In this document: positions 1 through 12,182 of the stretch, in pieces
Layout of the letters: each line of letters starts with the position of its first letter
Numbering within the stretch: the stretch's first letter is position 1
DNA from: Oegoconia quadripuncta
Taxonomy: Eukaryota; Arthropoda; Insecta; Lepidoptera; Autostichidae
Assembly (NCBI GenBank): GCA_949316235.1
Contig: OX438754.1
Location: 8,665,501-8,729,500, forward strand
Length of the DNA stretch: 64,000 bases
Reading direction: 5' to 3'
Notes under the pieces: model-generated
Databases searched by the model: none
The model's input: only the letters and a program-made list of their open reading frames with translations
Told to the model about the DNA's origin: nothing
Program-made: the position numbers and the translations under genes

Positions 1-867
1 GGTCTCCATTGATAGCTTGACCATAACACGGTTAAAAAAATATTTGCTGGTAGATAAGCTCTACAATGTACAGCGTGCACGATCAAGTAATATTGTTTTA
101 GCGCATGTTAAAAAAACATTAAAAAATAAATGTCTCCGTCATGTCGAAAGTTAGTACGGACAGGCAACAAGACATCAGCATCCAGAGACGTCTCAATACA
201 AGTCTGGCGTACGGTTGGCAAAAAACGTGCCGGCCGCTCTCACGGCACGACTCTATTACGAGTCCGCCGCGAATAAATAAAACATGACGGGCCCTTCTCA
301 CGTACCTACATACACACCCATTTCGCATGTATGCCTGTGCGGATGTTAACAGATCTTGATTTGGTGTATGTGATTTTAGACGTTTTCGCCCGAGCTTTGG
401 GAATTGTATGAATAAAATCGACGATTATCTTCATTGCGCTTGATCAGACGTCAACCAACACCATTTCTTCCTAATTAGTTCAGCCTGAGCTATTTTAAAC
501 TTTGTTGAATCACTTTTATCAGTTCATTGTCCAAAAATATCCAGTCCTATATTATTTTAATATGATCGGTGGCTTTTATATCGATCTCAGTCCCAATAAT
601 GTTATAAATAGGAATTTTGGAAGTCTCTCAAACCCGGTGATACAGATCTTGCATATTGATCTTATATTGTGTCTGCTTGGTGTGGTAAATAACGTTATAA
701 CGTGCAGACATTGAATGAAATTTGGAACACAGATGGGCTATATGTGTTGGATTAACATATAGGGTTACTCTTTATGGTGGAGCTGAGCACGAAAAATTTA
801 TAAATTTCATGTTATATTACTCTCTTATAAACATATTTTATGAATACAATAAACTAATGGAAATTAA
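1..867. other. AT-rich stretch, no confident gene
   Basis: No gene is supported. A modestly GC-richer block at about 130-345 contains a plus-strand ATG frame of 48 codons (141-287) and overlapping minus-strand frames, none with recognisable domains. From 345 to 867 the DNA is plain AT-rich. Confidence 0.5.
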
Positions 868-975
868 CAATACAATACAATACAAATCACTTTATTGTAC
901 AAAAGGAGAACATACATTTTACAAAATACAATACTGATAAGAGTACAATTAGGCGGCCTTATCACTATTTACAAT
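868..975 (-). mobile_element. LINE 3'-end fragment (minus strand)
   Basis: Read on the minus strand, the piece carries ATAAGGCCGCC followed by a T-rich tract and then ACAATAAAGTGATTTGTATT. I recognise this as the 3' untranslated end common to lepidopteran jockey/CR1-like LINEs. The plus strand shows the complement, including GGCGGCCTTAT near 952-962 and TACAATACAAATCACTTTAT near 881-900. A similar end lies on the plus strand at 23790-23895. No coding part remains. Confidence 0.5.
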
Positions 976-1033
976 GTAGATTAAGTAAAAGTTTTAGAAC
1001 ACCAGAAATTATCTACTCTATTCCTATAATCCT

Positions 1034-1112
1034 ATTTTTTTTTATGCACAACGGGTTCGTACTTGACCTCAACCACACCTAATGTTAAGTGAAGATGAGG
1101 TCGAATCCTATA
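1034..1112 (-). mobile_element. SINE family C, truncated copy
   Basis: This is the 3' tail part of the family whose full copy lies at 9736-10054. On the plus strand it begins with a T run, then ATGCACAACGGG and a degenerate TTGACCTCAACCACACC. The tRNA-like head is missing, so only about 75 bp remain. Confidence 0.6.
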
Positions 1113-1334
1113 GTAAAAATAGAAGTATTAAAATAGTAATATTATATAGAAACCTTTTTAATTTCTCTAAAATAAACTTACCTACTTAATGTTCACAGGA
1201 ATATTTTAAGTTTCATTGTAATTGACGCTTTCGTTTTGCAAGTCATTGATCAACTTCATTAGTTGCTTCAGTCTGTTGTGTATTTTCTACAAATATTTTC
1301 AGCACTGTGTGTGGTAGCATAGATTAACTAATAG

Positions 1335-1450
1335 CATGGCGACGCTCGCAGACGACAATAAAAACATGCGCGTGAGCACCGACGCTACATTAACGCGCCC
1401 GCCATAGTTGGCACCTCGCTAACTCCGCCCGCTGGCAACCTAACTGATAT
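1335..1450. other. GC-rich block with a 23-codon ORF
   Basis: In otherwise AT-rich DNA, about 115 bases carry many CpGs. A plus-strand ATG at 1336 opens a 23-codon frame with no recognisable product. The block could be a conserved non-coding element or an old exon; sequence alone does not decide. Confidence 0.2.
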
Positions 1451-1700
1451 AAGTCCGTAGTGATGGATGGAGACTTTACAGATTATATCGATGATTTTGT
1501 TTGAAAATATTCATCGATTCATAGATGATTGATTAAAATTGTATCTAAACATATTGATAATGGAAGTTTAACTATTATAAAAATATTAATATTAAAAAAT
1601 AATCTTCGATACAAATTCGAATATCTTGGTAATGTTAGGACGGGTTTCCATCAAACATGGATAAGAATCCGCGTTTGAAATAATAATAATTATAATAATT

Positions 1701-1914
1701 ATTTCGGACACTTACACCAATCATCAGATCCCAAACTAAGCAAACTTGTACTATAGATACTACTGATAACGGATAAACATCCAAAAATATTTCGTATATA
1801 CATAAATATACATATATAGTTCGTATTCATCACACAAGCATTTACACTCGCGAAATTCGAACCTGCAACTTGGTTTCGCTTATAGGTTCACTATCCACTA
1901 CACCAATCGGTCGC
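1701..1914 (-). mobile_element. SINE family A, full-length copy
   Basis: Minus-strand copy of a tRNA-derived SINE. At the right end it shows the complement of GACGACCGATTGGTGTAGTGG (A-box region), then of the B box GGTTCGAA. The body ends near 1701 in the complement of AAGTGTCCGAAAT. It is diverged from the other copies, so it is probably an older insertion. Confidence 0.8.
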
Positions 1915-1925
1915 CTGCATTGAAA

Positions 1926-4127
1926 TTGTTTTACATCCACTCACACAGAAATTCCAAATCTTCAATATTATAACAGTTCTTTTGTGTTGGTTGCTTAAAA
2001 TGTCCATACGGAATGACGTTTTTACAGGTAAATCGATATTGATGTTGTTTCTATCAGAGATAATGATGAAACGAAAACCAGATTAATATTTTAAATATAG
2101 ACTGAGGCACTTGATTACAGTCTACTCCAGTAAAAAGTGATAATGTGATAGGAATGTATACAAGATGTTTATAATTGGAATTGAAAGTTGAAGACCAGGT
2201 TAAACGATGTATATGGCATTTGAAGTTTTCTATGTGTAACAATGTTTTCAATTGAGAATTTCAAGACTTAAATAAAAGTAATAGAAATCCTAACTATGAG
2301 AATGAACCAAAACGAATTGTGAGAGAATCATGGAACACCTACAAACTGGTATTCAAAGATCAGATATTTCGTGCGCTCTCTGACGTGGAAAGCACTTGTA
2401 ACTTGCTCATTTGCATTGATCGATGACTATAGACGAAGTGAAAGAGGCGTGTGACGTGTCAGATCGAGATATATGGCCAACGATTTTAGCGAGTTAAGAT
2501 ACGTCTCAATATATAAATGTTAACATAAATTCAATTGTAGATTTGCAGCCCAATGGCCAAATATGTCAGTGGCTACAGGGAAAAAATTACCAAGAATAGC
2601 TCAACAAAGTGAAAGACAATTATGATTATAAAATATCGACAACAAAACCATAGACCTCACTACGAACAGCGGTACCGCAACATTTTAATTGCGTCCCGCC
2701 CGTTCGCCTTCTATTATTGTTTTTCAAATTTCGGCAACAAAGACAGATGGTAACAGCGACTGGGAATTTGTAATACAATGGCCACCACAATCCTATCACT
2801 GATCCCTGGCACGAAGCTCCGCGTCAGTACGGCTGTTCTACCACTTCATTCCACTTGGCACTCAATAACTTTCGTTACTAGATACAGCTGAATAAAATTT
2901 AGTGCAAAACAAACAGAGGGTATCATTGACAACGATTAATTTGATTTTGGATCACCTACACGTTGGCCTGAGAAAGAAATGTTCAGGGTCACATTATGAC
3001 AGTTCAACAATACGTCAAAGGTATAGATGAAATTTTTCAACGCAATCTAGAATAAATACCATACAGTGGTAGATGCACGGTTTGTCATCATCATTAAATT
3101 GATCATCATAAATTCATCATCTATGCGGGGTCAGTTATTCATAAAATAATTTAAACAATCTTGAAAAAATCCTTGACGTCTGAATACTCCTTTCTAAGCA
3201 GGATGCAGGACGGCATAGAATGAGCAGTGTAAAGACTTAATTCATCATTTAAAAACGAAGCACTGGTTAATGAGGCATATAATACACAAATCAGCGACGA
3301 GCAAGCGCTAATATCCTATTATCATGAAAAGCAGGTGTAGAGGAATGTTTAAACTGATCAAGCACCGCATCGTCCGTAACTAGGTAGCAAGATGCGATCC
3401 ATTAACTTAACAACGAGAAATCTGTTATGACAGCACCATACAAGTGGTGGCACATTGTGTCAAGAGAGGATAGAGTGTGTGGCGACGAATATTTATTTAT
3501 TTATAACATTGAGGGGCTGTAAATTAGCAGTGAATTTACGGCGCGGCGCAGGAGTGATCGCGGTTTATTTTCGTCGTGCGCGCATGATTTAAACAGTTCC
3601 CGACGCGGCCGTTAGAAATTGAAACCGAACTCAGATTGTGGGCAAGGAAGTGTAATTCTAGATATTTTATGCTATATTTATTCACCAATTAGATTTGGAT
3701 GATGAATAGCTCAGATTCCTTGGGGTTGCAATGCTTAATTAGCTACAGAAGGCGATCTTTATCTAATACAACCATAAATTGAAACCATTAGTGAGTATCA
3801 TAGTAATGTAGGATGCTTGAAGTTTTCCATTAACTGTTTCCCTTTTTAGAAATTTTGTGTTATATTTAATTAGCCCAGTTTCAGTGCTTCGAAGTCAAGA
3901 TAATTGGGCGAAGTCAAATGCAAGTAAGTGTTGTTCTAAAATAATCAATGTCCACTGTTAATAATTCAACATCCGTGGCCTTAATCCTTTGATCCGGCGG
4001 CTTCAAGAGATATTTCTGGTTCAACAATGTTGCAACAGTTAGATATAAACGTACTATAAAGAGTTAAAGATCTCAGACTCATTGTTTCAGTTTCAGTCTA
4101 CAATGTGTATTAAAACGGCCTCTATAG
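1926..4127. other. Gene-free stretch, 2.2 kb
   Basis: No confident gene or complete repeat. GC-richer islands lie near 2680-2760 and 3535-3620 and could be regulatory or conserved non-coding DNA. One possible 39-nt exon is listed separately at 3885-3923. Confidence 0.4.
3885..3923 (+). CDS. Possible 39-nt exon (weak)
   Basis: A pyrimidine-leaning tract ending in GCCCAGTTTCAG precedes 3885, and a good donor (CAA|GTAAGTG) follows 3923. The 39 bases are open in phase 0 and would encode 13 residues (CFEVKIIGRSQMQ). So short an open frame is not evidence by itself. No neighbouring exon with compatible phase was found, so this is only a splice-site observation. Confidence 0.12.
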
Positions 4128-4386
4128 GTTTTTTTATGCACAACGGGTTAACACTTGACCTCAATCACACCTGATGTTAAGTGAAAATGAGGCCGAAGGT
4201 GGAAGTGTACTGACCCGGAAAACCCACATATTTGGGGGACTGGCTATCTCATCTTTGACAACCTTTAGACAAGATGGTGGTAAAATGCCCTACCACCAAC
4301 CAAACCGAGTACTTAAACATGTACTCCGCTGGGGATCGAACCCGCGACATCTGATTCGTAAACCCAGGTGTATGCAGTTACGAGGT
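4128..4386 (-). mobile_element. SINE family C, near-complete copy
   Basis: Plus-strand view: T run, ATGCACAACGGGTTAACACT, the conserved TTAAGTGAAAATGAGGCCGA, GGGGGACTGGCTATCTC, then CTGGGGATCGAACCCGCGAC at the right end. The complement of that right end is a tRNA-like B box (GGTTCGATCCCC), so the element is transcribed toward lower coordinates. The middle segment around the GGCGGCA motif is deleted relative to 9736-10054. Confidence 0.75.
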
Positions 4387-4517
4387 TTTTAAGACCTTTA
4401 CGGTTGCAGTAATGGCAGACAGACTTTTAAAGTAACTGAGATCGTTTTAATTCACCGCCTTCATATTGTTCATTTTTTTTTATTGTGAAAGCATTATCCA
4501 ATTCATTATCTAATCTG

Positions 4518-4742
4518 AGTAATATTATAAATGCGAAATGTTTGGATGTTTGTTTATTTGTTTGGTTGCTCCTCAATCATGGCGAAACGTATGAACGGAT
4601 TAGGATGAAATTTGGTGAGGTAGACTCTCTCTCTGAGGAGACTCTGGATTAAGACATGATATTTTTTATACCGATAAAGTTCTCGAGGGATGAACAAATT
4701 GAGCATATCCGCGATAAAGTTACTCAACGCAGGCGAAGCTAG
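4518..4742 (+). mobile_element. Helitron-like non-autonomous element
   Basis: Begins with TAATATTATAAATGCGAAAT, continues with TTGGATGTTTGTTTATTTG and ATCATGGCGAAACGTATGAACG, and ends with CGCAGGCGAAGCTAG. There are no terminal inverted repeats and no obvious target duplication, as expected for the short lepidopteran Helitron-like repeats. Nine complete or broken copies lie in the window. Confidence 0.7.
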
Positions 4743-5447
4743 TTATTTATAAAGTTATGGCAACTCTTGAGCCAATAATAGGTTAACCTAAAATCATTGA
4801 TGAAGAACTATTAAATTGTATTAGATATGAAGTATCTATTGTACCTATATGAAAGTGTACATATGTGGAAGGTGTGTGCGAATGGATACGTGTTTAAACT
4901 ATCTACTTCTTTAAGTAATAAATTTATAAAAAAATTAAGTACCTATTATGCATGCACTCTCCGTACAAGCGTAAAAACTTACATGTTAATTTGATTTAAT
5001 AAAAATTCCAAACATTCCTATTGTTCGACATCTTCACAAGCAATATAATGTTAATGTTATAATTTATATATTCTCAAACGGTCGAAGACAATGCGAGCTT
5101 ATTATTAACTCCGTGTTCGTTAAAGTTAAGCAATGACAAATGGTTAAAAAATACAGCAATTTGGTCCGTAAACGTGCAAATTAATAGCAATAGTCGTCGA
5201 ATGTGATCAATTACCCGCGAATGGGTGTTTGTCGTATAGATTAGCGTCAGTGGCGGTTATACTAGTTTATGATTACGGCCCACCTGCTTTGCGGGTGTAG
5301 AGACATTTTTGACATTGAAATAATAGCAGACATTGCATATTTTAATGTTTTCACCTACTAATAATGCCACCTGCTGCGTTGTCTAAATAAATTGTTAAAG
5401 ATTTTGATGATAAACGTGTAGTTGCATAATTAATTTATTAGATATCT

Positions 5448-5582
5448 AGCTTTTTGCCCGCAGACTCGCCTGCGTGGATTAACTTTTGCGCGGTATGTTT
5501 AATTTGTTTATCCCGCGGGAACTACTCACTTTATCGGGATAAAAAATCCTATGTTTTAATCCAAGGTATGTTCTACCTACAA
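5448..5582 (-). mobile_element. Helitron-like element, 3' half
   Basis: Minus-strand partial copy. On the plus strand it starts with AGCTTTTTGCCCGCAGACTC, then shows CGCGGTATGTTTAATTTGTT, TATCCCGCGGGAACTACTCA and TTTATCGGGATAAAAAATCC. It ends at GGTATGTTCTACCTAC, so the 5' third is missing. Confidence 0.65.
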
Positions 5583-7025
5583 TTTTAATAACATTCTAAC
5601 AAAATACTTGAATTTAAATGAGGTGACAAATCTACTAAAATCAATCAAACCAACTGCATTTATTATCAATAAAAATTTCTTCTAAATGATTATAATAAAA
5701 AAGTGCGGCGCTAAAAAGTATTGTGTTGTAAAACTCGTACACAAAAGAATATTCTAGCAAATTCTAGAGCGAGGTGCGAACACAGGCGGACCGGTGACAC
5801 GCTATCGTGGGGCCACGTTCGTAGCACATAAATCAGAGACGCGGCTTGTTTTACCAATAAAATTGATTCTTTCACGATCACGGACTACAAACGTAAACTT
5901 AAACGTTAACGTTTTCGAATTTGAACGCTTTAAATTCGTAAATGTATTTGAAAATTGTTTTACATTTTCAATGAAATCGAATTTATCGATTCAACAACTC
6001 AAGAGCCAAGAAAAACGGAGTGATACCTAGCGTTTATTGCACAAATATAATTTATTCTTTCGAAAATTAAGTAGTTAAATTTCAAATTAAACCCTTTTAT
6101 ATTGCAATTTTTACAGTAAGGGTTGTGAAGGCAAGTAATTAGGAAAATAGGTAATAAAAATATATGGAATACTTAGCAACCTGCAGTGAAGGAAAATCGT
6201 GTACATATTTCTTTAATTAAATATAAATTCAGCCATTTTCAGAAACTTGCGATATGCAAAGTTTGCACCTTGAAATTCCCAGGTAAATATTTTCTATTCT
6301 CTAGTTTGTACGAAACTTTTTTAACAACAACAAACCAGTGTATTAACAACTGAAATAGTTTGTTGTTTTTTTATAATACACTTTGATATAGAAAACGAAA
6401 AATTGTGAAAGTAAATTCACGATTACTTGTTCAGTTGAACTCGACGACAAAGACGCTTTTGATTTTATTTCAGATCACAAAAAAAAATAGAGGAAAAATA
6501 ACAATTTCAACCTTCACCCGATATATCACCAACGGCTCATCGATTCAGATCGAATGATTAAAAAATATTACTTGTTTTGGAATTGCGGATTACACGCTAA
6601 AGCAATAAATCAAGGCTTTCACAATCGATATCAATGGACTCGCCCTCACTAAATGGGGCCTATTTATTACAAACACATAAAACTACACGCGTGCCAAGTT
6701 CAGTATATTGATCAATGAAAAATCGTATCATCCACTGACAGTATCTCCCTTATTACCGAATGATGTATCGATTTCAGATATAAGAGTATAATGCTCAATC
6801 GTTTAACATTATGCGATATGATATCTGTCTGGAATATACGATTTAATATCGACCAATAGATTCATTATACTGCTATATATCAAATCACGACGTTGTAGCA
6901 TTATATCTGCATACAATATTACGATGATAATGTGGTTATCGATTCTACAGTCGTATGCCGATTTTTAATTTATGTTTTAAGTGTGAATAAGAAAATATGC
7001 TAAGCAGCATTATCTCTGTGCTATT
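5583..7025. other. AT-rich stretch with dispersed ATCGAT words
   Basis: No gene seen. A plus-strand frame at 5794-6030 has unremarkable composition. Between about 6530 and 6960 the hexamer ATCGAT and near variants recur (for example near 6539, 6625, 6767 and 6937). Confidence 0.4.
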
Positions 7026-7190
7026 TTGGCAAAAGAATAGAACCCGTCATTTCCAGTGGGTGTCGAAAAAGGCGACTAAGGGATTTTCCACCAAAAAACA
7101 TCGATATATTTCCTCGTTTTAACGGCAATGGGCTCACCCCCTGTGTGCATTTATGTATATTTCGTACGGTGGATAATCGTGGATGTTGGA
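7026..7190 (+). mobile_element. Retroelement fragment
   Basis: Contains TTCCAGTGGGTGTCGAAAAAG followed by GCGACTAAGGGATTTT, a motif I associate with dispersed lepidopteran non-LTR retroelements. A shorter related piece lies at 40500-40575. No reading frame survives. Confidence 0.4.
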
Positions 7191-7359
7191 ACTTCCAAAC
7201 ATTCAGTTTGGGATATCTCTGATCAATCCATTTGGGATAAAAATTGTTAAGTTTTGTATCTATGCAGGTATTAAATCATCTCATTACTGTTCTTACGATA
7301 AAAATAGATATTGGTAACCACCCTAACCCCGTAACTGCTACTGTATTTATTTTTCCACA

Positions 7360-7632
7360 CTAGCGTCTAACTATTACGAGAAGGTATTTACCAAGTAGTG
7401 CCTTGGAATGGGCTTTATTATTTATTATACGGAAAACAGAGCAAACTAACCAAAAGTGTCCGCGGTACGGAAACAGCGGGAAGCAACAAAACCTAGCGGA
7501 ATAAAAGAAAATAGAACGGCATGTATGTCGTCCTGAAACTGTGGAGTGTGGTTTGTTCTTTAATTTAACTAATTTGGGGACAGATCTCAAATAAAACTCC
7601 AGTGGAAAATTCTCCATGGAGCTCTTTAGCAT
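7360..7632 (-). other. Unassigned 90-codon frame, probably repeat-derived
   Basis: A minus-strand frame is rich in aromatic residues and has a basic, hydrophobic C-terminal half. No splice sites, domain or start context support a gene. The base sequence around 7440-7560 resembles a dispersed repeat in style, but no second copy is in the window. I treat it as non-coding. Confidence 0.15.
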
Positions 7633-8670
7633 TTTTGCAGAAAAACATTCTATAAATCTTATGTGTACTTCTATCGGTTCGTGTATTGCTTTGTAAATTT
7701 TCGCATCAGAATTTTCATCTTACATGTTACGTTTATAGGCTTAAAATTGGAATTTAATTAATTTGACTTCATATTAGGGTAGATAGTTATTATTCTACTT
7801 AATTCTGCTAAACTGCTAAGGTAGGTATATGGTATCTCTATCAAAATCATAACTATCCACTAAGTATTGTGATACCAGATCCAATCATTCATGAAAAAAA
7901 AATTACAAATTAATCAAATTGCATAATAGTGCAGAACGACATACGATTAGTACGAGCTCAAAAATGTAAAAAAAAAATTATATTAATTAATTCAAAAAAC
8001 ATAATTAAATCGTTCTCGTCAATTTGAGGAGCAACTCCACAGTTTTCCTATAAAGTCAGAGAGGGACAACAACATCCGAAAAGGAAAGCGTGACAGGAAA
8101 GCAGGGCAAAAAGACTGGCGTGTACTCGCCTCGGCAACGCTCTCGACCTCCCGGGGGTTGGCTGGACTTAGCTGCGACTACAATACACGGAGAAATACCT
8201 GTGAATCCCGAGGAGCTCAAAAGAGAGACAGTTCGCCTTATTTCAAAAGTGTAAGAAACACAGCATAACCTATAGTCAACTCAAATACCTAGTAGATTTT
8301 CGTAATTGTAGTTGCTCATTATATAATTCCATAAAATAAACATTTAAATAACTAAGAACTTGTGTTGTACACATGAAATTTGCGAATACCTAACTTACAT
8401 AAATCCAGTTCTGTATTTTATTATTCAAGAAATAACTTAATGTTTTTATTCAGCTATAGGTAAAAAAGCTCGGTCTCACTCTGTATCATTACATATACAC
8501 ATTACAGTATATATTATTTATAAATAGGTATTTATACATATTATTGTATATTTGTGTCTGCGGTGACGGACTTTTAATGTGGACGATCGTATGGCTATCG
8601 TTATCACAGAAGACGCGTGGTTGGATTCGATAAATCGCTTCTTAATTACTAAGCTTGTTGATCATATAGT
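7633..8670. other. Gene-free, one GC-richer block
   Basis: Mostly AT-rich. A GC-richer block at about 8085-8235 is open in one plus-strand frame from about 7999 to the stop near 8267 (about 88 codons), but it has no methionine and no clear splice sites. It could be an old retroelement piece or a conserved element. Confidence 0.3.
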
Positions 8671-8895
8671 TTGAGCAGGAGGGATTGTAAACTTGTTTGG
8701 ATAAATCCCACTATGCATGCAAGAGCCGAGTCGGAATACGTGAGGGCCATGCACCACGTTTACTCTTCACTGGGTAGCATATCAGGTTCTATAGTCACAA
8801 ATCCCATCATCTTATTTTGCCCCAGTACCCAGAGACGGATGTCGCTAGCAACGCCCACGTATTCCCGACATAACGTATTTATTTATATAGGGATA

Positions 8896-8945
8896 TTATT
8901 TCGTCCTGCAGTAGGATGTTAACGGGCTGATGATGATGATGATTA
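8896..8945 (+). mobile_element. SINE family D, 3' tail fragment
   Basis: Ends with CCTGCAGTAGGATGTTAACG, GGCTGATGATGATGATGATT. This is the plus-strand counterpart of the tail of the near-complete family D copy at 16752-17050 (on the opposite strand), including the ATG/GAT trinucleotide tail. Confidence 0.5.
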
Positions 8946-9339
8946 TTTCGCCGTCTATATTCTCTTTATGTTACTTTTATTCTCTCTCTTTTCCGTGTAT
9001 AGACTATGAATTGTTTTAATACAGTTACACCTCATAAAATTATTTCTCTTTGATGCGCGATTGCTTAGAAAGTTAAGTTTGCCATATGTACGTATCTGTA
9101 TGTACAATATTTCTATGTGTATGCACAATAAAATGTAAAAAAAAATGTAGAATTGTAGATAAATCATTTTTGGTTCTTCGTTTAACGGTGATGTTACTTT
9201 CCACAGATGATATACCATTACGAAGTGTCCTAATCTAATCATACTCTTTACATTATTACGTAGGAGTAGAATTTAGTTTTTTTTTACTGGGCAATTACAA
9301 GGGTCGAAAGAGTGATAAGTTACTGTTTTCCTAACAAAT

Positions 9340-9390
9340 AAACAAAAAGTCCACGCGGACAAAGTCGCGGGCGGATGCAGTATATTATAA
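9340..9390 (+). mobile_element. Helitron-like 3'-end fragment
   Basis: The text AAGTCCACGCGGACAAAGTC, GCGGGCGGATGC resembles the 3' terminal region of the Helitron-like family. Only about 50 bp can be aligned by eye. Confidence 0.35.
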
Positions 9391-9597
9391 ACTATTTTGT
9401 ATAAAAGATCTACAGGAAACAAGCAAATTAAACGCGAATGCGGAAGATGTAATCTAAATCGTAAATTAAATACGCATTAACAAAATTAAGAGATAAACAT
9501 TGCCACGGTGCGCTGGCTAGTATTACGGGTTTGTTACATGATTTGCAAACACGAGTAGCTGATATTCACTACGATCAAAAATATATAAATTTAAAAT

Positions 9598-9692
9598 CGT
9601 CATCCAACTGCAGGGATATAGGCCTTTCCTCGTATATGACGAAGTATGGGCCATAGTCCACCACGCTGGCCCAATGCGGGTTGGGGAAATTT
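9598..9692 (-). mobile_element. SINE family D, partial copy
   Basis: Shares GCAGGGATATAGGCCTTTCC, TATGGGCCATAGTCCACCAC and CAATGCGGGTTGGGG with the longer copy at 16752-17050, in the same orientation. The tRNA-like head is absent. Confidence 0.6.
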
Positions 9693-9735
9693 AACATAGC
9701 ACTTGATAATTTTATGCTAATTACAGCCAATTCTG

Positions 9736-10054
9736 TGTTTTTTATGTATAGCGGGTTAACACTTGACTTCGATCACACCTAATGTTAAGTGAAGATGAGG
9801 CCGACGGTGGAAGCATGCTGACCCGGAAACCCCATTTTATTTGGGGGACTGGCTATTTTATCTCTGACAACCGGAATATAACAATGCTATAATATTGCTG
9901 TTTGGCGGCAAATTTAGATAAGATGGTGGTAGCTAGCCAGGCGGACATTTAAAACCACCAACCAAATCGAGTACTAAACATGTACCCCGCTGGGGATCGA
10001 ACCAGCGACCTCCGAATCGTAAATCCAATGTTGTTTACATTGAGCCACGGAGGC
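9736..10054 (-). mobile_element. SINE family C, full-length reference copy
   Basis: This is the most complete copy of the family. On the minus strand it starts GCCTCCGTGGCTCAATGTAA (A-box-like TGGCTCAATG), then GTCGCTGGTTCGATCCCCAG (B-box GGTTCGATCCC). A body with GGTGGTAGCTAGCCAGGCGG complement and TCAAGTGTTAACCCGC follows, ending in an A-rich tail near 9736. It is therefore a roughly 320-bp Pol III retroposon transcribed toward lower coordinates. The usual plus-strand reading (starting ATGCACAACGGG) reads it backwards. Confidence 0.8.
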
Positions 10055-10056
10055 AG

Positions 10057-11376
10057 TTTGTATAGAATAGAACGAGCTGTAAACGCTCTTACGTGCGAAT
10101 ACTTAAACGCCGCCTATCTCAAAGAGAAATTTCATGCTGTCACTTTCATGTCGCGTATATTCAAAGCGAGGATGGAATGATGTTTAAGGGACTCTCAAAG
10201 TTAAGAACCGCTTGAGTAGGCGACGTAAACCACTTGTATATACACATCCTATTACCATAATACAGAATGTGGGTAAAAGTAGAAAAATCTTATTTTCAGA
10301 AATGAGATATATGTATTTATATATTAGAAACGAGAGCCAAGTTAACACGCTAAAAGCAACGGGTCCAAACGGCCAGCAGTCATAACGTTAAAGTTTCTCA
10401 CAGCACATATGCCATAACTCTACTCTTTTATTTTTGCTGCATTTTCCATTTCCACTAAGCGAAAGCGACTTTCCACGGCGACTTTTTTCCAACTGAAAAG
10501 CAGCGAGGAATTGTGGTAAAATAATAACAAAAAAATGGACGAAGAGAAATGGGAAATAAAAATTTGCTTCGTCATAAATCATGAAATGCTTCCGCCTGGT
10601 TGGTTTTAATACAAAGAAAGTTTGTATCAACGTCACAAAGGTTTTATTGTCCAGAACGAAATGTGTATAACTAATAGTATAGATAACAGTTTTATATAGG
10701 GTGATGTGATGATGATATTTCTTTAGCGATAATCAGGTACCTACACAAAGATTATCCTGTCTAAATCTGCAAAAATCACTACGGCTAGCAGTGGCTATGT
10801 GAGTGATATGAATGAGAAAGAGATACGGGCGCCAATATAGAATGGAATAATTAGGAATCAGTATAGAATGAAAAAATTACATATGTCTCGCCATCGAGAT
10901 AGCCATGTACATAACCTCGGATCAATCTTAATGATGCTAATATTCTCGATTTGTCAAGTCTATGAAGAGACAAAATATGAGACAAACGAAATGTTGTCGA
11001 GTTTCAAAATTGTAGTCATGATGATTATGCTTCCGACCGATTTCTGCCATGGCGACCGAAGTGGTAATCGACTGCTAATCGGTTTGGTGCTGGTACGGTC
11101 GAAGATGGCTAACATAGCTGATCTTTGCGGTGAACTCCCGTGCGCAATGTGGGTACGTAAGTAAGTAATAATAGTCATAGTCCCAGTTCAAACGATTAAT
11201 TTTGTTTTGAAAACTTTGTGTTCAATGCAAGTATCTAGTACCATGTTATTGTGCAGTACGAGGACAAGAATTAAATGAGAAAGGTCTTTAGAAATTTAAA
11301 ATTTATTTGAAAAAAAAAATTTACATTTGAACTTAGACTATAACTGCAATCTTGGACCTAACTGTACCTATCCATA
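10057..11376. other. Gene-free; possible relic near 11.0 kb
   Basis: AT-rich. The block 11020-11165 is GC-richer, contains ATGGCGACCGAAGTGG, and ends at a donor-like TAC|GTAAGTAAG. Its frames carry stops or have no recognisable domain. I suspect an old retroelement piece; no second copy is visible here. Confidence 0.3.
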
Positions 11377-11377
11377 C

Positions 11378-11500
11378 TAATATTATAAATGCAAAGTCTG
11401 TCTAATTGCCTAACTTTCACGTCTAGTGTGCTGAATCATATTGAAATTTGGCGGAGTGGTAACCTGGGATCCGGGTAAGGACGTATAAATTGTTGTATCT
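11378..11500 (+). mobile_element. Helitron-like element, 5' part
   Basis: Starts CTAATATTATAAATGCAAAG, then a diverged TCTGTCTAATTGCCTAAC and ATTGAAATTTGGCGGAGTGG. The 3' end motif is not found, so the copy is truncated or strongly diverged. Confidence 0.5.
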
Positions 11501-11983
11501 ATTGACATTACTAGAGACAGCATTTTAGGGATTTTGTATTACATGAATTGCATAAAATTTCAAGAAAAGAAAATCGGGCATTTCAAATCCGAACTATGGG
11601 GTATTTCGAGTAAAAGGAAGAGCTTAACGCATCGCTCGACAAAATCCCTAGCGAAAAGATTCCATTAAGAAAATCAAAAAAGGTCTCCTCAGTTCACGGT
11701 CCGCGACTATTTTCATTTAGCAAAAACAACCCATAAATTGTCATCTTAACGAGATTTCTGTTTTTGCAGCATTCGCACCCTCGAGTGTTCGGTGACTAGC
11801 AGTTTGGTGATATCCTTGCTTCACTGGAGTTATTGCGTCAGCACCTTGAGGCGTGAATTAATACAATATGCTGATGAAAAAGTATACAGTAGCTTGTTCA
11901 TTTGCAAAATAGAGAGGTCACATTGTTATGCCTAATTACTTTTTATTAAAATTACAAAAATAAGTAGCAGTTTCGAACCACAT

Positions 11984-12182
11984 CGACGACCGATTGATGC
12001 AGTGGATAGTTACCCTGTCTGCGAAAGCAACGGTTGCGGGTTCGAATTCCGGGACTGGTTAATGTTTGTGCGATGAATACGAACATTTATTCTCGAGGCA
12101 AGCATATTAATGTAAATATTTATTTATGTTTATCCTTTATTTAATATCCATAGTACAAACTTTCCTTAGTTTGGAGATGATT
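11984..12182 (+). mobile_element. SINE family A, copy
   Basis: Head CGACGACCGATTGATGCAG with B box GGTTCGAATTCC, then the body words CGATGAATACGAACATTTAT and ATCCATAGTACAAACTTTCC. The tail is truncated just after the TTTGGAGATGATT segment. Confidence 0.8.

Noticed and set aside
10868..11178. Overlapping 98- and 72-codon frames on both strands
   Set aside because: No domain, no coherent splice pattern; probably an old repeat.
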